From contig NZ_CP076458.1 in NCBI RefSeq assembly GCF_018866245.1, positions 744,001 through 808,000 on the forward strand: 64,000 nucleotides of DNA, read 5' to 3'. The stretch is from Novisyntrophococcus fermenticellae (GTDB lineage: Bacteria; Bacillota; Clostridia; Lachnospirales; Lachnospiraceae). Under the pieces are notes generated by a model that saw only the letters and a list, made by a program, of their open reading frames with translations, ran no database searches and was not told the origin of the DNA. The position numbers were made by a program, and so were the translations under genes. Positions 26,166 through 35,090 of this stretch are shown here, one piece after another. How positions within the stretch are numbered: the stretch's first letter is position 1; each line of letters opens with the position of its first letter.

Positions 26166-28136
26166 GTGACACGAGAAGAAAAAGCGAGAAAATTAAATAC
26201 TCTTCCATGGCAGGCATTATATAACACTGCGCTTGAAATGAAAATAGAAGAAGAGGAAATCAATAGTTTAACAGATAAAGAGACTATTATTGAAAAGCTT
26301 CTTTTAAATGATATTGAAAATGATGTTGTTGAAAAACTCTTTAATGAATATATATATGGAAATCGAGTTACTTTTTCTTTATGGTCATTTGACCATACAC
26401 TTACAGATGAAGAATCAGTAAAAATACAAGAACTCGAAGGAGAGGAAGAGCATTCTCTTGACATTAATGGGTTCAGAAAACTTAAGGTGCTTTCTGTTGG
26501 AAAACTTACAGACCGGTTTCAAATTCTGTATACTTATAGTAAGGAACATACCTTTATTGATGAAGGTGGGCATGACAGTTGTGTGTGGGAATTACATCGT
26601 GGGTGTCTCTGGATAGGGTTAAATGAAACATACTTAGCATGTATTAGTAAGCATGATAAGATGACAAAAGCAGTAGTGAATTTCATTGCAAATTATACAG
26701 ATAATCATATTGAACAAATGAAGTTTCCGAAAAAAGCTATTGACCGTTGTGTTGATCCAGAGGCTATTACTAGAGTAGTCCTGCAAGGGATGAATGGAGA
26801 GAAAACTGCCATTTCGAAAGCAGGTGGAATAACAGATGGCCAAAAACAGGAAATTGAAAATATTCAGTCAGAAAGGATTGATACATCGGGAAGCTATATT
26901 GCTCATGTATCAGAGGATACGCTTGCTACAATAAAATATAATACCAGCCGTGGAAATATTGGTATATATAAACATCTTTCGTCAGAAGAATTATTTCAAT
27001 GGACTGGTAATGCAATTCAAATTGTGATGGAAGAAATACAAAATCTAAAGGGAAAACCTGCAGAGGATATATTCAGGGAAGTGGGACAGGAATTAAAATG
27101 GCGCGCTACAGATTCCATATTTTATCCAGGTTTAAACTGGTTGCTTACACAAGTGATAAGTGCCACAAACGACAAGGATAAATCATCCCTCCAAATTGAT
27201 GAGTGTGTTAGAAATGTACTTGAGTGTGATAAGTATTTTTTAAAAATTCCTCGAGTTTTTTGTCCACAATGTGATGCATATGAGGTGCCAGTGTGTGCTG
27301 AATGTGGAGAAATTTTGAAGAGCAATGAAAAAGGTAATTTATTCTGTAAATGTGGAGCTCCATTACAGATAATTTGCCCGGAGCACCATAGCAACAGAAC
27401 AGAGATACGATACTGGTATGTTGCCAAAAGTAAACTGTTAACGGATTTGAATAAACAGTTGTCAAAAATATTTAAAGATGTTGATTTCGATTACAATATT
27501 TGCATTATGGATGACCTTTTTAATATTATGTTTGCCAAGCAATGTGAGCGAATACAGGTTGAGATTCCTTTTACAGATGTGAAAGAATTTCAGAATATTC
27601 CAGATAATTATTCAGGTGAACTATGTGAGTATGTCTTGTCGATGAAGGAAAAGTGTACTGGTACATGCTCTTATGCTGCAATCGAAAAATGTATAGAAGG
27701 AACAGATAAAAACTGTTTGCCTAAGGCATTCTATAGAATACTTCCCGGATTCAGGCCTCAACCGCATGGGGTTAAAGAGTATGGGGATTTTTCTTCACAG
27801 ATTACGGTGTATGGAAAACACTACGAAATGAAGGGCATTATTAAGAGTAATACAAAAAATAGGGGTAAAGAAGTAAATTTGGAAGAAATGGCACACGCAC
27901 CACTACTACCCACATCCAAAGAGGGGATGGAAATAATACGTCAATTCGTGGAACAAGGTATGAATGATAAGAGATGTGAAGTGGTGGCTGTAGTTGCACC
28001 ACAACATATAGATAATGGTTTGAAGGGCACTTTAAAATATTTAGCAAGGCTCTCTAATATAAAAGTAATTTTTATTGAATTGGAACAGATGTGTAAAATT
28101 GTTGGAAGTCAGTTTTCCAAGACAAAAGCATCATGA
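26166..28136 (+). CDS. Large hypothetical protein with a double zinc ribbon, possible defence protein
   Basis: GTG 26166 is preceded by AGAGGAGGTG. The 656-aa protein is not recognised. The N-terminus has a SAP-like helical segment (residues about 1-55). A zinc-ribbon block has Cys366/369, Cys377/380, Cys394/396 and Cys404 with His407/408. The C-terminal 90 residues (MKGIIKSNTKNRG...APLLPTSKEGMEIIRQF...CEVVAVVAPQHI) look like an alpha/beta, possibly nuclease-like, domain. It stands alone among toxin-antitoxin genes and IS debris, and is AT-rich, so horizontal transfer is plausible. Function not assigned. Confidence 0.6.
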   Translation: MTREEKARKLNTLPWQALYNTALEMKIEEEEINSLTDKETIIEKLLLNDIENDVVEKLFNEYIYGNRVTFSLWSFDHTLTDEESVKIQELEGEEEHSLDINGFRKLKVLSVGKLTDRFQILYTYSKEHTFIDEGGHDSCVWELHRGCLWIGLNETYLACISKHDKMTKAVVNFIANYTDNHIEQMKFPKKAIDRCVDPEAITRVVLQGMNGEKTAISKAGGITDGQKQEIENIQSERIDTSGSYIAHVSEDTLATIKYNTSRGNIGIYKHLSSEELFQWTGNAIQIVMEEIQNLKGKPAEDIFREVGQELKWRATDSIFYPGLNWLLTQVISATNDKDKSSLQIDECVRNVLECDKYFLKIPRVFCPQCDAYEVPVCAECGEILKSNEKGNLFCKCGAPLQIICPEHHSNRTEIRYWYVAKSKLLTDLNKQLSKIFKDVDFDYNICIMDDLFNIMFAKQCERIQVEIPFTDVKEFQNIPDNYSGELCEYVLSMKEKCTGTCSYAAIEKCIEGTDKNCLPKAFYRILPGFRPQPHGVKEYGDFSSQITVYGKHYEMKGIIKSNTKNRGKEVNLEEMAHAPLLPTSKEGMEIIRQFVEQGMNDKRCEVVAVVAPQHIDNGLKGTLKYLARLSNIKVIFIELEQMCKIVGSQFSKTKAS

Positions 28137-28329
28137 GGAAATGTAAAGGATATTTATTCTATAGTGATTAAAAATAAGTATTATATGAAAAGCAAAAAAA
28201 TTACAGATTTTTATAGCGATAGATGAGGATTATACTTCATTGGAACGGGCATTGCAGAGATGATTATTGATTACTGAGGCTATTAACAGTAGATAAATTA
28301 GAATTATTAAGGAAAAATGGAGGCTGAAT

Positions 28330-28509
28330 ATGAATTATATATTTCATATAACAGTTCACGTATATGCAGAAGAGAAACTTGATGATCGAGTACTTGTATT
28401 ACATAGTAAAAATTATGGAATAGTTGAAAAGGATATAATTGCACCATTAAGAAAAATCAATGGCTTAACCGTTGATTTAAATCAAGCATTAGGGCTTATA
28501 CAATATTAA
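28330..28509 (+). CDS. Small hypothetical protein, 59 aa
   Basis: ATG 28330 has GGAGG at 28319-28323. The product begins MNYIFHITVHVYAEEKL and is a mixed alpha/beta sequence with no recognised family. It may be the 5' end of a truncated gene, since IS-type debris and a GH3 fragment follow. Confidence 0.4.
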   Translation: MNYIFHITVHVYAEEKLDDRVLVLHSKNYGIVEKDIIAPLRKINGLTVDLNQALGLIQY

Positions 28510-28561
28510 AAAAACCGAGTTTTTAAGGTCACTCAATGAGAGCTATATTGATAGAAAGCAG

Positions 28562-28987
28562 ATGGAGGTTCGTTACCCATTTGGTTATGGATTAAGTTAC
28601 ACTGACTTTGAAATTTCCAACATTAAGGTAAATAAGAGAGACATCAGGGATTCTGAAACGATGACCGTGAATGTTGATGTAAAAAATATAGGTGCAATGG
28701 CTGGAAAAGAAGTGGTACAGCTATACGTCCAGGATCATACAGGTACAGCAGTACGGCCAGATAAAGAATTGAAAGGATTTGAAGCAGTCTATTTACAACC
28801 AGGCGAAAGAAAGACAGTTACAATGGAATTGGATAAGCGTTCTTTTGCATGGTTCAACGAAGAAATAGGAGATTGGTATGCAGCGACGGGAGACTATACT
28901 TTTTTAATAGGTAACTCATCCAGAAATATCGCTCAAGTGATTGACAATGTAAACCAAAAAGAATATAATATAGGTAAAGGAAGGTGA
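28562..28987 (+). pseudogene. C-terminal fragment of a GH3 beta-glucosidase
   Basis: The 141-aa frame begins with VRYPFGYGLSYTDFEISNIKV, the hallmark of the GH3 C-terminal fibronectin-III-like domain, and continues GKEVVQLYVQDHTGTAVRPDKELKGF. The catalytic domains are absent upstream. It is a truncated remnant. Confidence 0.85.
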
Positions 28988-28992
28988 TGATT

Positions 28993-29265
28993 ATGGCAAC
29001 AGTACCAACACAAATTAGAATTGATGAAGAATTAAAGAAACAGGCGATGGAGTTGTTTGGGCAGCTTGGAACTGATATATCCAGTGCTACAAATATGTTT
29101 TTAAGACAATGCGTGTTAAGAGGTGGCTTGCCTTTTAATGTGGAACTTCCAAGTTATAAACCAGAAGTAATAGAGGCAATGGAAGAAGCCAAAAGAATCA
29201 GTAGAGATCCCGATACAAAGAAGTATTCTAGTTTTAACGCAGCTTTAGAGGATATGGAACTATGA
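28993..29265 (+). CDS. RelB/DinJ-family antitoxin
   Basis: ATG 28993 follows AAAGGAAGGTG. The 90-aa product has the ribbon-helix-helix start PTQIRIDEELKKQAMELF and SSATNMFLRQCVLRGGLPF, typical of DinJ. The C-terminal tail would wrap the toxin. Its stop overlaps the toxin start (ATGA), the usual antitoxin-first order, so the complex probably autoregulates the pair. Confidence 0.9.
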   Translation: MATVPTQIRIDEELKKQAMELFGQLGTDISSATNMFLRQCVLRGGLPFNVELPSYKPEVIEAMEEAKRISRDPDTKKYSSFNAALEDMEL

Positions 29266-29543
29266 CTTATCAATTAGCATTGACTGGAAGATTCAAAAAA
29301 GGTTTAAAGCGTGCTAAGAAACGAGGTTTGGATATTACATTATTGGATTTCGTGGTAGAAAAACTAATTCATGGTTTGGCATTAGAACAAAAATATAGAG
29401 ACCATGACCTTAAAGGAAAATACGTAGGTTTTAGGGAGTGTCATATCCAACCGGACTGGCTCCTGGTATATTTAATTGAGGATGAGATCTTAACATTAAC
29501 TTTAGTTGATACAGGCACTCATGCTGATTTATTTGATATGTAG
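29262..29543 (+). CDS. YafQ-family mRNA interferase toxin
   Basis: The 93-aa product has the RelE/YafQ fold: TGRFKKGLKRAKKRG, KYRDHDLKGKYVGFRECHIQPDWLLVY and a C-terminal His in GTHADLF. YafQ-type toxins cut mRNA in the ribosome. It overlaps the DinJ-like gene by 4 bases. Confidence 0.9.
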   Translation: MTYQLALTGRFKKGLKRAKKRGLDITLLDFVVEKLIHGLALEQKYRDHDLKGKYVGFRECHIQPDWLLVYLIEDEILTLTLVDTGTHADLFDM

Positions 29544-30102
29544 AACAAAACAAAGCAGTAATCACACTAAGGCACTGGCAACATTTTGGCAACAAAAAAT
29601 CAGTAAGTCAAAATAATATATGCAATACAAGTAAAAAACGGAAATGTAATTAAACTAAACAAATGCGTTTAATAACACCAATGGACAGGCCGAGTTTGAG
29701 TAAAAATATTTTAATACACATTATTTTAAATGGCAGATATTTATTTTGAGTATCTGCTATTAGTCATATTATCGATATTTTCAGATAAAGAATAAATTTT
29801 TTGTTGGCAGCAGTAATTTTGATCATTTTCTGGACTACCTATTGGCGAAAGTGATGTATGTGAGTAATCCAGAGCGAAATCCATCACCTGTCCGGTGTTA
29901 GGAAATCAACATTCCGTTTTTTAAGAAATCATGATTCCATTTTTTGGAAATCATTTTTCTATATATTTACCTATAATGGAATTATGCATCGAATGATGTA
30001 AATCTAATGTTCTCTCGGAATTCTGATTGATTGCAATTTGCGCCGATCGGTGGTCACTGATGCGTTTGCCAGCGGCCGCTCGGCGGAGTTAACGGCCAGC
30101 GT
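29544..30102. other. Gene-poor region with IS21-type end repeats
   Basis: No gene is supported. At about 29901-29960 three related units (GGAAATCAACATTCCGTTTT, AGAAATCATGATTCCATTTT, GGAAATCATTTTT) resemble IS21 terminal repeats and belong to the neighbouring istB remnant. The rest is AT-rich, with a short GC-rich stretch near 30050-30090. Confidence 0.55.
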
Positions 30103-30848
30103 TTAATTGGTCGATTTTGTATTAATTACTACAGTATAATGCTTTGTTGCTCTCTTCATTATTGCATTCGAAGCAACCTCATCGTTTAATATCATAGATG
30201 CCCAACTTTTTGGTTCACGTTGTGAACAGACAATGGTGCTTTTTGACATTTCGCATCTTTTTCTAAAACGGCAAACAGAACCTTTATTTCCCGTTCATTT
30301 GTGATGGTGTGAAGAAGAAAATCGTCAAGTATCAACAAATCAAGTTTTGAAAGAAGCGTCATCTTTCGGCCATACTTTTTATAATCTGTTTCTTTTAGTG
30401 AAACCATTCCTTCAAGATAAGATTCGCAGTGGTGGTACTCGACCTTGTAATTATTGCATGCTGCTATTCCCAGTGCTTTTGCAAGATGTGTTTTCCCGCT
30501 ATCGGATGGTCCAAGTATACATACATTGAGTCCATCTCTTATGAATGCCATGGAAGACAGTACATCGGTGATTCCTGTTGGCAGATATTCTCTTGTTCTG
30601 GCATTCTGACATTCTTCAAGTGTCTGAGGGCATCCTATCAGTTTTGCATGACGTAGCCGATTGTTAACACGTTTGCTGATTTTATCCTCGTATTCTGACC
30701 CAATCAGTTCTGACATCAAAGTAAGGTGATCGAGGGTGAGAAACCGTTCTGAACGATATACTTTATCCAGTGTTGCCGCCATACTTGGCATCCCGATTTC
30801 ATTCAGTTCATCAACAAGGTTATTTACCATTTTTTCTCCTGTAAGCAT
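30103..30848 (-). pseudogene. istB: IS21-family helper ATPase IstB, frameshifted
   Basis: The first 205 residues are IstB: MVNNLVDELNEIGMPSMAATL, Walker A GPSDSGKTHLAKALG, Walker B LDLLILDDFLL. At a run of five A on the coding strand (30258-30262) the frame shifts; the other frame continues RCEMSKSTIVCSQREPKSW...KHYTVV to a stop at 30103. No istA lies beside it. Confidence 0.88.
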
Positions 30849-31007
30849 AATTACTTATCCTCCTTTCCGGTACTGCGTGCCAGATCCTGGCTTTTTGAAA
30901 GGAGTTTACTATTATGCAAAATGATGAAAAATATATTTAAAAAGTAATGATTGGAAATAAGCAGAATAGAAGGATGTCAAATACCAAAAAATTCTTGTTC
31001 ATAAGAT

Positions 31008-31052
31008 GCTGTAAAATTTTAAGTTGAATTTTACAGCGTTTTTGCGTATAAT
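31008..31052 (+). promoter_or_regulatory. Toxin-antitoxin promoter with overlapping palindromic operator
   Basis: The perfect inverted repeat GCTGTAAAATT (31008-31018) / AATTTTACAGC (31027-31037) overlaps the -35 box TTGAAT (31024-31029). After a 17-base spacer comes TATAAT (31047-31052). The layout fits autorepression of the following pair by the antitoxin or complex. Confidence 0.65.
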
Positions 31053-31097
31053 AAAAGTGTAAACCGAAACACTATTATCAGAGAAGGAGTTGATTAT

Positions 31098-31346
31098 ATG
31101 TCTAGTATTTTACCAGTATCTGATTTGAGAAATTATAATGAAGTTCTCAAAAATTGCCAAGTCGGAGAACCAGTTTTTTTAACCAAGAATGGCAGAGGAA
31201 GATTTGTAGTGCTTGATATTGAGGACTATGAGAAGGACAGAGCAGAGAAAAAGCTGTTGGCAAAGTTGCAGGAAGCAGAAGAAGCTGTTGCAGATGGGAC
31301 AGGTTGGTTGAGCCTTGATGAATTGAAATCAGCTATGGAGGAATAA
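31098..31346 (+). CDS. Phd/YefM-family antitoxin
   Basis: An 82-aa protein with GAGAAGGAG upstream. The N-terminus SSILPVSDLRNYNEVLKNC and LTKNGRGRFVVLDIEDYE are typical of Phd/YefM DNA-binding antitoxins; the acidic C-terminal tail should neutralise the toxin. The toxin gene follows within a few bases. Confidence 0.88.
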   Translation: MSSILPVSDLRNYNEVLKNCQVGEPVFLTKNGRGRFVVLDIEDYEKDRAEKKLLAKLQEAEEAVADGTGWLSLDELKSAMEE

Positions 31347-31352
31347 CACTTG

Positions 31353-31652
31353 ATGAAATTAAGGATTAACCCTCTCGTAGTAGCTGATCTTAAAGCAATT
31401 AAAGATTATATTGCAGAGGACAATGCAGAAGCAGCCAGAAAGACCGTAGACGAAATTTACAAGAGTTTTGAGAACTTACAGCAGTTTCCTACGATGGGAG
31501 CAGATTTGTCAAAGCGAGTGAGTTTTAAGACAGATTATAAGTATCTGGTTCATGGAAATTACATTACCCTTTATCTTGTGAAAAAGGACTGTGTGGAGAT
31601 ATATCGTGTGATTGACAGATACCAAGATATAACGAGTATACTATTTCGCTAA
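31353..31652 (+). CDS. RelE/ParE-family toxin
   Basis: A 99-aa RelE/ParE-fold protein: RINPLVVADLKAIKDYIAEDN, FENLQQFPTMGADLS, DYKYLVHGNYITLYLV, VEIYRVIDRYQD. ParE members poison gyrase and RelE members cut mRNA; the sequence does not decide which. It is paired with the Phd-like antitoxin. Confidence 0.87.
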   Translation: MKLRINPLVVADLKAIKDYIAEDNAEAARKTVDEIYKSFENLQQFPTMGADLSKRVSFKTDYKYLVHGNYITLYLVKKDCVEIYRVIDRYQDITSILFR

Positions 31653-31957
31653 GATAAATAAAGGCTTTGCAGGCTGTCAAAATGTTCCAATGGAGTGCAA
31701 AAGGAGTTAAAATTTTTATTTTTTCTTTTGTTTTCATTTCGTGGAAATCGGTAGATTCGTAGGATCAGTCATTTTCAGAAAATATAATTAGCATAAATTT
31801 TAAAGAACAGTTTGTTTTGATGGAAGTTTTTTCCGCCAGTGCAGACTGTTTTTTTGTCCTTTTTTTCAATGAACGTGAACTCCATACTCCGTTATGGGTA
31901 AACGTCAAATAGCTCGCCTAGCAGTTTTTTAGTTTTTGTGGCAAACTTGAGAAAACT
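31653..31957. other. Intergenic region left of the IS66 element
   Basis: No gene is seen. Several T runs occur (31740-31870), but no clear hairpin that would mark a terminator. It ends at the IS66 left terminal repeat. Confidence 0.5.
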
Positions 31958-32008
31958 GTAAGCGCCTAATTTCGGGGTACCCTCAAAAAGTGAATTCTGG
32001 AGCCCAGA

Positions 32009-33634
32009 CTAGGATTCCAGAATACAAGCGCCTTTTTCTTTTTTATTGCTGCACCGTGCTTTAACATTTTCGTTCCAAGGTGATAAATTTTCCAGCTCTT
32101 CATCTGACATGTCCTTGCTGGGACGGTGTTCAAGCAGGAACTTTAAGTATTCATATAAATTTAATTCATATGCCTTCGCCATTTCAACCATGGTCAGACA
32201 CAGTGAATTGGCATCGGCTCCTTCAGGGGTATCGGAGAAAAGCCAGTTTTTTCGGCCTACCGTAACTGGCCTGATACTGTTCTCACTTAAGTTATTACTT
32301 AAGCTGCAGCGTCCATCCTCTAAATAGGTCATAAGGAAGTCTTCTCTGTTTTTGATATAGGTAATGGCTTTCTTAAGCTTCCCGTTGCTTCCCGGTTTCA
32401 CTTCTTTTACCCACGCCAAGAAGCCCTCAATGACAGGCTTCTGATCCTTGAGGCGTTGCTTCCCGATCTGTTTATAACTAAGCCCTTTTTCTTTGTATGA
32501 ACGCTCATATTCAAAGAGCTTATTACAGTAGAGGACTCCCTGCACGGCTGGATTGCTGTAATCCTTTTGCTGACCTTTGGGAATCGCTTCCAAAAGGTAT
32601 CTTCGGATATGTGCATAGCAGCAGCAACGCTTTGTTTCCTTTACTTTATTGTATCCCTGATACCCGTCAGCCATTAAGTAGAATCCAGGCTCTATCCCCT
32701 TTAGGAACTGCCTGGCATTTTCTCCCGCTCTGGTAGGCGTGTAATTGTAGAGAATGATAGGGTTTCCTCCGTCTTCCCCGGTCCGTATCAGCCAAAAGTA
32801 AGACTTTGACTGCGGTCTTCTCCCATCTTCTTTTAACACCTGAATGGGCGTTTCATCCATCATTAGGAACCTGCGTTTTAACAATTCCCGGTGGAAGTAA
32901 TCATACATGGGGCTCATGTATTCCAAACTGGCAGAAATGATCCAGTGTGCCATGCTCGTCCGGCTTATCGGTGCGTTTAATTGCAGGAAATCCTGCTCCT
33001 GTCTGTACAGGGGAAGATATAAACCGTACTTCTGATAAATGACATGGGAAAGCAGGGATTCTGAAACATAGCTTCCGGGGATCAATGCCGGTGTACCATT
33101 ATCTTTGATAAACTGCGGCTCCTCCGTATCCTTGCAGACAGGGCAGGCATAGGTAGTTGCGATATACTCGATCCGTTCCAGTTTTGGTGGTGTATATACC
33201 ATCTCGCTGCGGATAACTTCCGTGCCGATCGCGGTCATTTCACTGCCGCAGAGCGGACAGCGCTTTTCTTCCTCTGTTAAAGTATCTGCCATCACTTGCC
33301 TGGTCGGGATGTCTTTAAACTGCTCTTCCAAAGTCGGCTTCTTTTTGCGGCTCTTCTTTGGAAGCGGAACAACTTCCGGAGAGATCAGTTCCGCAGGAGG
33401 TTCCTCTTCCGGTTCGGCCTCAAAGAAACAGAGCTGACCGGCAATGTCGTCCGTACGCCGTTCACTGGAAGAGGCAAAAAGCTTCCGGCGAAACCATGCA
33501 AGCTCCGCTTTGAGATTCTCATTCTCCGCCTGCTGTCTGGCAATGGTATCATTCAGCATTTTGATCGTAGTATTCAGCTGTGAGATCATACCTTTCAGCT
33601 CTGTTAGCTGGATGTCTTTCCTGCTTCCCGCCAT
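32009..33634 (-). CDS. tnpC: IS66 transposase TnpC
   Basis: A full-length 541-aa IS66 transposase: N-terminal coiled coil, a zinc-binding region with CPLCGS and CPVCK, then the DDE core with MMDETPIQV, LMADGYQGYN and LSENSIRPVTVGRKNWLFS. It cuts and joins the element ends. The frame is intact. Confidence 0.93.
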   Translation of the reverse strand: MAGSRKDIQLTELKGMISQLNTTIKMLNDTIARQQAENENLKAELAWFRRKLFASSSERRTDDIAGQLCFFEAEPEEEPPAELISPEVVPLPKKSRKKKPTLEEQFKDIPTRQVMADTLTEEEKRCPLCGSEMTAIGTEVIRSEMVYTPPKLERIEYIATTYACPVCKDTEEPQFIKDNGTPALIPGSYVSESLLSHVIYQKYGLYLPLYRQEQDFLQLNAPISRTSMAHWIISASLEYMSPMYDYFHRELLKRRFLMMDETPIQVLKEDGRRPQSKSYFWLIRTGEDGGNPIILYNYTPTRAGENARQFLKGIEPGFYLMADGYQGYNKVKETKRCCCYAHIRRYLLEAIPKGQQKDYSNPAVQGVLYCNKLFEYERSYKEKGLSYKQIGKQRLKDQKPVIEGFLAWVKEVKPGSNGKLKKAITYIKNREDFLMTYLEDGRCSLSNNLSENSIRPVTVGRKNWLFSDTPEGADANSLCLTMVEMAKAYELNLYEYLKFLLEHRPSKDMSDEELENLSPWNENVKARCSNKKEKGACILES

Positions 33635-33706
33635 GCTTTTTGCTCCTTATTTTACTAGAAACAGTATACCATAAAAATGGAGAAAAAGCCAGTAAGATCA
33701 ATGATT

Positions 33707-34051
33707 TCAGGCCGTTTTAAGTGCCTTTGGCTGCTCAATCTCAAGCCCTGACATGAGCCAGTCGAATTGCTGCCAGGTGATCGGTTTTACCTCTGACCGG
33801 CTCCTTGGCCAGCGGTACTTTCCATGTATGACATCAAGCCTTTTATAAAGAAGGACATAGCCATCAGGCTCCCGAAATAGCACTTTGATCCTATCGCATC
33901 TTTTTCCGCAGAAAAGGTAGATGGAATGACTGTCCGGTTCACTTTTTAGCTGCTGCAGCACGATGGCACATAAACCATCTATGGACTTTCTCATATCCGT
34001 GTAGCCGGTCACGATATAGATGTCAGCTGCCATGGAGATATCACCAAGCAT
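33707..34051 (-). CDS. tnpB: IS66 accessory protein TnpB
   Basis: A 114-aa Orf2-type protein: TGYTDMRKSIDGLCAIV, IYLFCGKRCDRIKVLFREPDG, LYKRL, ITWQQFDWLMSGL. ATG 34051 is preceded by GGAGGTG. It is needed for IS66 transposition but its biochemical role is unclear. It overlaps tnpA by 11 bases. Confidence 0.93.
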   Translation of the reverse strand: MLGDISMAADIYIVTGYTDMRKSIDGLCAIVLQQLKSEPDSHSIYLFCGKRCDRIKVLFREPDGYVLLYKRLDVIHGKYRWPRSRSEVKPITWQQFDWLMSGLEIEQPKALKTA

Positions 34052-34448
34052 GATCAGCACCTCCAAGACACCGCATGGTATTTTTGATCAAATCCGGCTC
34101 AGCACCGTTAAAAAGTCGGAGTGTGATGTTTCCAACGATTATTTCAGCAGCGATTGCCGGTTGATGAAAGGATGCTAAAGCACTGGTATTTTGCTCTATC
34201 ACAGAGGGCGGAAGGTCATCTTGTTTGATCAGATCCACTTTGATAACTTCCTGAGTGATGGGTGTTCCGGCAGTTTTGTAGTTTGAATCAGGAAATGTGT
34301 ATCCCTTCTTTTTAAGCTTACTGACCCAGTTGTAAAAAGTACCGGGATGAATATCATGCTGCTCGCACCACTGATAATCGGAAAGGCCGCTTCTGCAGCA
34401 CTCCATGATGAGTTTCACCTGCTCATCCCTGTAAACGTTAGGTTTCAT
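34041..34448 (-). CDS. tnpA: IS66 accessory protein TnpA
   Basis: The start is taken at MKPNVYRDEQ (34448); upstream codons have no homology. The 135-aa product has a helix-turn-helix (SGLSDYQWCEQHDIHPGTF) typical of IS66 TnpA. First gene of the IS66 operon. Confidence 0.88.
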   Translation of the reverse strand: MKPNVYRDEQVKLIMECCRSGLSDYQWCEQHDIHPGTFYNWVSKLKKKGYTFPDSNYKTAGTPITQEVIKVDLIKQDDLPPSVIEQNTSALASFHQPAIAAEIIVGNITLRLFNGAEPDLIKNTMRCLGGADHAW

Positions 34449-34611
34449 AATGATCGGCTCCTTAAGATAGAGTAAAACGCTTGCGTCTAGTGATGCAGAT
34501 AGAGCAAAATGCTTGCGTTTTCTACCAATCATTATAAAGGTATTTTGGGGCAGATTAAATCCACCCTAAAATTAAACGCTTACTCACAAACCACGAAAAC
34601 GCAAAAAAACG

Positions 34612-34697
34612 GTTGATATGTTCCCAAGAACGCAGACATCAATAATGAGCACTCGTGCCATGTGGAGACGGTGGTGTTGCTGGAGAGGAAAGTCTAG
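34612..34697 (+). pseudogene. C-terminal scraps of a 23S rRNA uracil methyltransferase
   Basis: One frame reads VDMFPRT and a neighbouring frame CHVETVVLLERKV followed by a stop. Together they match the C-terminal DMFP-T-HVETVVLL pattern of RlmD/RumA-type methyltransferases, with a short insertion between. It is a small remnant right of the IS66. Confidence 0.5.
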
Positions 34698-34942
34698 TAA
34701 ATCAAAGGGTTTCGAGGATTTGAGCGGATATGTAGGTGTGTTTTTGGGGCTAGATAAGGTGAAATATGTTTCCGGTTACCGTGGCGGGGTGAGGAAAATG
34801 AACGTTTTGGCAAAAAGTGAGATTCCTCCCAAAATGATTACTACAGACTATTAGCTTGCAATGCGATTTGAGTCACAAAGGAAGCAATATGATATAAATA
34901 ATAGTATTATATACAGAAAATATAAAGATCGAGGTAAAGATA

Positions 34943-35035
34943 ATGTTTGGAAATATTGCACGTATTGGATCAGAAGAACGAGGATTTGGATTCATTTTAG
35001 GAGAAGATAAGAGTGAAAAAGAAACAGGATTTTAG
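34943..35035 (+). pseudogene. Cold-shock-domain-like fragment
   Basis: A 30-aa frame after GAGGTAAAG reads MFGNIARIGSEERGFGFILG, resembling the first strands of a cold-shock domain with the RNP1-type GFGFI. It stops just where IS110 sequence begins, so the gene was probably cut by that insertion. Confidence 0.4.
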
Positions 35036-35090
35036 GCCGACTTAAACTAAGGGGTCATCCCCTGAAACAAAAAATATTAATAGTGTAGCA

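Larger units (their letters stand above)
31958..34583 (-). mobile_element. IS66-family insertion sequence, complete
   Basis: The left end GTAAGCGCCTAATTTCGGGG and the right end, read on the minus strand as GTAAGCGTTTAATTTTAGGG, form matching terminal inverted repeats with the IS66 hallmark GTAAGCG. Inside are tnpA, tnpB and tnpC in the usual order on the minus strand. The 8 bases outside the ends differ (AGAAAACT versus TCACAAAC), so no 8-bp target duplication is seen. Confidence 0.88.

Noticed and set aside
34618..34854. 78-aa plus-strand open frame
   Set aside because: Its first part is a frame-shifted scrap of an rRNA methyltransferase end and the rest has no family pattern or ribosome site.
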